A stretch of 64,000 nucleotides of DNA, taken from contig OX344752.2 in NCBI GenBank assembly GCA_947034885.2, positions 20,731,386 through 20,795,385 of the forward strand, read 5' to 3'. Below, piece after piece: positions 62,001 through 64,000 of the stretch. The position numbers and the translations under genes are program-made. Position 1 is the first letter of the stretch; each line of letters begins with the position of its first letter. The DNA comes from Thuidium tamariscinum. Its lineage: Eukaryota > Streptophyta > Bryopsida > Hypnales > Thuidiaceae. The notes under the pieces were generated by a model, which was not told the origin of the DNA, searched no databases, and saw only the letters and a list, made by a program, of their open reading frames with translations.

Positions 62001-62429
62001 GCCGCCCTACTTTGGAGTAATGACTCTGATAATCATGTCAATTGCCAAAAACTTTACTTCGTCTAGGTAGAATCTACAAATTCCACCGAAAATATAATCA
62101 ATGAAAGAGAAATTGCTGTGTTGTACTTACCAGAGGACGAAGATGCGAAGAAACACGACGGCATCGACACCGGAAGATTTGAGAATGTCCTTTTCCGTGG
62201 GATCCCAGGCGCGCTTCACCCATCCTGCAGAAGGCACCAAGCTTTCTATGGTGAAGGAGTCCTTCTCCTCGCCCGCATCTTTCATCCTTTTGCGCTCGCG
62301 CAGCAAGTGTCTGGTGAAGTACACCCCGGCATTCGCATGCTGCTTCCGGAACACGGAGTACAAGGCGAAGAACAAGATTGCTAAGCCGATGTTGATCCCC
62401 GCCGAGGTCGCCAACTCTGTAATCTCCAT
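56073..62429 (-). CDS. OSCA/CSC1-like hyperosmolality- and mechano-gated cation channel
   Basis: Plant members of this family (DUF221, related to animal TMEM63) are calcium-permeable channels opened by membrane tension or osmotic stress. Ten coding exons: 62429-62131, 61761-61600, 61287-61224, 61080-60865, 60416-60222, 59744-59440, 59039-58760, 58002-57721, 57058-56825, 56258-56073; joined frame open, 740 residues, as usual. Layout: N-terminal membrane segment (SAGINIGLAILFFALYSVFR), two more by about 175, a cytosolic domain around 185-350 (DQFTVLVQAIPKP, AFVTVRTRWGAAV, WAPEPQDVDWPNL), then the multi-pass channel region from about 355 with FFLSRIEGHPSIS and LLAGNVFLAAVLGG. The acidic/basic C-terminal tail ends DADVPV. 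The N-terminus (VPSAGWVKRAW, GVDAVVFLRIF) is closest to what I recall of the OSCA2 clade. The exon 6 donor (GTACGC) was chosen because it restores frame and family sequence. Confidence 0.93.
59098..59121. repeat. Short telomere-type run in intron 6 of the channel gene
   Basis: Three CCCTAAA-type units, the plant telomere heptamer. Short runs of this kind occur in plant introns and promoters; another is at 62487-62503 in the leader. Confidence 0.85.
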
Positions 62430-62610
62430 CGCGATTCACCTCACTAGTAGGCAGGGAATAAGGTTCTGCTCCCGAAGCGTCGCACCCTAAACCCTAAATC
62501 CATGCCCTTGAGGAAATTTGAGCTGAATCCAAAAGGTATTTCATCAACGATACGACTCCATTTTGCATCCACACCACCTCTGCCACAACCACCTCTGCCA
62601 CAACCACAAC
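62430..62610 (-). promoter_or_regulatory. Leader of the channel gene with a telo-box-like motif
   Basis: Immediately upstream of the start codon on the minus strand. Contains ACCCTAAACCCTAAA on the plus strand, resembling the telo-box found in many plant 5' regions, and a short repeat of CCACCTCTGCCACAA. Confidence 0.45.
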
Positions 62611-63510
62611 CAAATTCAAATCGCTTAGAAATGCAACCCTGAGCTAACGCAATCAAGCATTACGTACAATTTCGAGCTCTTCAATCGGAAAGAAATTGTG
62701 AGGAGTAAAATTCCTAGGAATTCAAAAATCACTGGCTAGGGGAGAGAATGAAGGAGCGAATTTCACGACGCAGGGGATGGAGTGGGGCTCAAACGAAACA
62801 GGTGCGACTGACTGATCGATTCAAGGAATCCACAAAGCCAAATTCAAACCCCTAGAAATTGCAACCCCGAGCTAACGCAATCAAGGATTAGGTGCACTCT
62901 TGAGCTCTAGATTCTGCTGAAAACAATCTATGGAAAATATGCTACGAGAGGCTGTGTCCCTGAAGCACTGACTTGCTTTTTAAGTAAGGTCCTACTCAAA
63001 CTTCTGACCATGCAAAGCCTCCTCCCCTTCTCTTCAGACTCAACAAAAACAGGTTACTAAAACTACTAGAAAGTCACAACTCAGGGGCAAGGGGCGAGAA
63101 TTCAGGAGCATGTTCAGGACAAGGATGATGGAAAAGACTGAAACGGAACCGGTGCGATGGAATGCTCGATTCAAGAAACTCACAAAAGCCTTGAATTTGA
63201 AACCCTGAGCTACCACAATCGAGCAACACGTTCAATCTCGAGCTCTCGAATGTATTGCGCGGGAAGTAAAATTCCTACAAACGCAGACCTCATGGGCAAG
63301 TGGCGTGAAATCAGGCGCGAATTCACGACACGGGTGAAGGAATGAGGACAGACTGAAGGATCGATTGAAGGAGCTCACATGCCAGACCAAATTGAATGCC
63401 CTTCAAATGGCAACCCTGAGCAAGCCTGCCGTACAATCTCCGGCTGTGGAATCTACAGAAATCAAATTGTGAGGAGAGAAAATTGTTAGAGAATCCAAAC
63501 TCACTGCTGA
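62611..63510. repeat. Four degenerate tandem units upstream of the channel gene
   Basis: Units start at about 62611, 62840, 63190 and 63390. Each opens with an AATT..AAA..GCAACCCTGAGC-type phrase. The first three continue with AGCTCT, AAAATTCCTA, a GGGGCAAGGG-like part and CGATTCAAG..CTCACA; the fourth is shorter. Unit length varies from about 190 to 350 bp. They lie in the presumed promoter or leader of the OSCA-like gene. Confidence 0.7.
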
Positions 63511-63935
63511 TTCCGTTGCCAATTTTCGATATGGGTGCTTGAATTTTCGCTGTGAATGAGGATTGCGGAGGTGGAGGATACTTTCGGAGGAGTACCCCGA
63601 GGAGGGAGGATCTGGTGCCAGAGCGGAGCGGGGCCGGGCTCCAAGGGGCCGGCGACACTTGTCCGCCTGGTCGGTGGAGCCAGGCATGACTCCCACTCAG
63701 TGAAAAAATTATTGGCGAATTTTCGCCAGCTGCCCCCCCCGTTTTTGGGCTGGCGAATTGACCCATTGAGAAAAGTTGCCCTCCAATCGCTGGGTTCGCC
63801 TCAGGCCGCCCTGTGACGTGGCCCCGGGAGCCTCGGGAGCCGCCCCGACCCTGGTCCCATCGCCGCTCCAACCCTGCCAGTTAGGGTGTGTGGCGCCAAG
63901 CGCCCACCACCTTCTTCAAGTTTGTCGCCAGGCGC
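63511..63935. other. GC-rich DNA with no supported gene
   Basis: A long frame on the minus strand (63323-63871) runs across it and into the tandem repeats, but composition and low complexity explain it. A small inverted repeat, TTCGCCAG..CTGGCGAA, is at 63721-63757. Confidence 0.5.
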
Positions 63936-64000
63936 TGATCTCCCTGCTAATTGTCGCCTGACTTATCTCCCTGCTAATTACTCCGCAGACTTATCTCCCT
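63936..64000. repeat. 28-bp tandem repeat running off the window
   Basis: Two full units and the start of a third: ATCTCCCTGCTAATT, then a variable CGC part, then GACTT. The array continues past the window end. Confidence 0.85.

Noticed and set aside
63323-63871. 182-codon frame on the minus strand
   Set aside because: Low-complexity Gly/Ser/Pro/Arg sequence in a GC-rich patch that runs into the tandem repeats; no motif or splice support.
1-64000. CRISPR arrays, rRNA, tRNA and bacterial-type operons
   Set aside because: No regular spacer arrays, cloverleaf box pairs or polycistronic gene runs were seen; the intron-rich plant genes exclude a prokaryotic reading.

Overview
The window is nuclear DNA of a land plant. 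The recognisable genes are plant types: an OSCA/CSC1 channel and a DA2/GW2-type RING E3. They are broken by many GT-AG introns and lie in AT-rich DNA full of small DNA transposons. One gene encodes DRC2 (CCDC65/FAP250), a subunit of the nexin-dynein regulatory complex of motile cilia. Flowering plants and conifers make no motile cilia, so the source is probably a bryophyte, lycophyte, fern, cycad or Ginkgo relative with swimming sperm. I cannot narrow it further from sequence alone.

Layout. 0-19.4 kb: four same-strand copies (A-D) of a 1-2.7 kb gene-like repeat. Copies B and C keep open reading frames of 151 and 216 codons. Copy A is cut off by a SWIM-zinc-finger transposase relic, and copy D is broken by nested insertions. 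Between them lie a 3.0-kb non-autonomous CACTA element, several miniature elements, a truncated retroposon with a 17-bp target duplication, and a 1.08-kb foldback element that is almost one hairpin. 19.4-23.5 kb: further nested terminal-inverted-repeat elements. 23.9-29.1 kb (minus): DRC2 in 15 coding exons. 29.7-33.5 kb: two miniature elements inserted back to back, then three copies of another foldback family. 37.1-40.2 kb (plus): the DA2-like E3, 8 coding exons, 445 residues. 40.3-49.5 kb: AT-rich DNA with a second copy of the 1.08-kb foldback family. 49.6-51.2 kb (minus): a small predicted four-pass membrane protein of 148 residues that I do not recognise. 51.6-55.9 kb: AT-rich intergenic DNA. 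56.1-62.4 kb (minus): an OSCA/CSC1-like channel, 10 coding exons, 740 residues. 62.6-64.0 kb: degenerate and short tandem repeats upstream of that channel.

The host genes look like independent single genes with no shared pathway. Exon models were built by hand from splice consensus, phase and protein-family alignment from memory. They are internally consistent (every joined frame is open) but have no transcript support. I found no rRNA, tRNA or CRISPR array and no virus-derived element I could support. The most unusual content is the set of inverted-repeat elements, above all the two 1.08-kb foldbacks with 4-bp target duplications.
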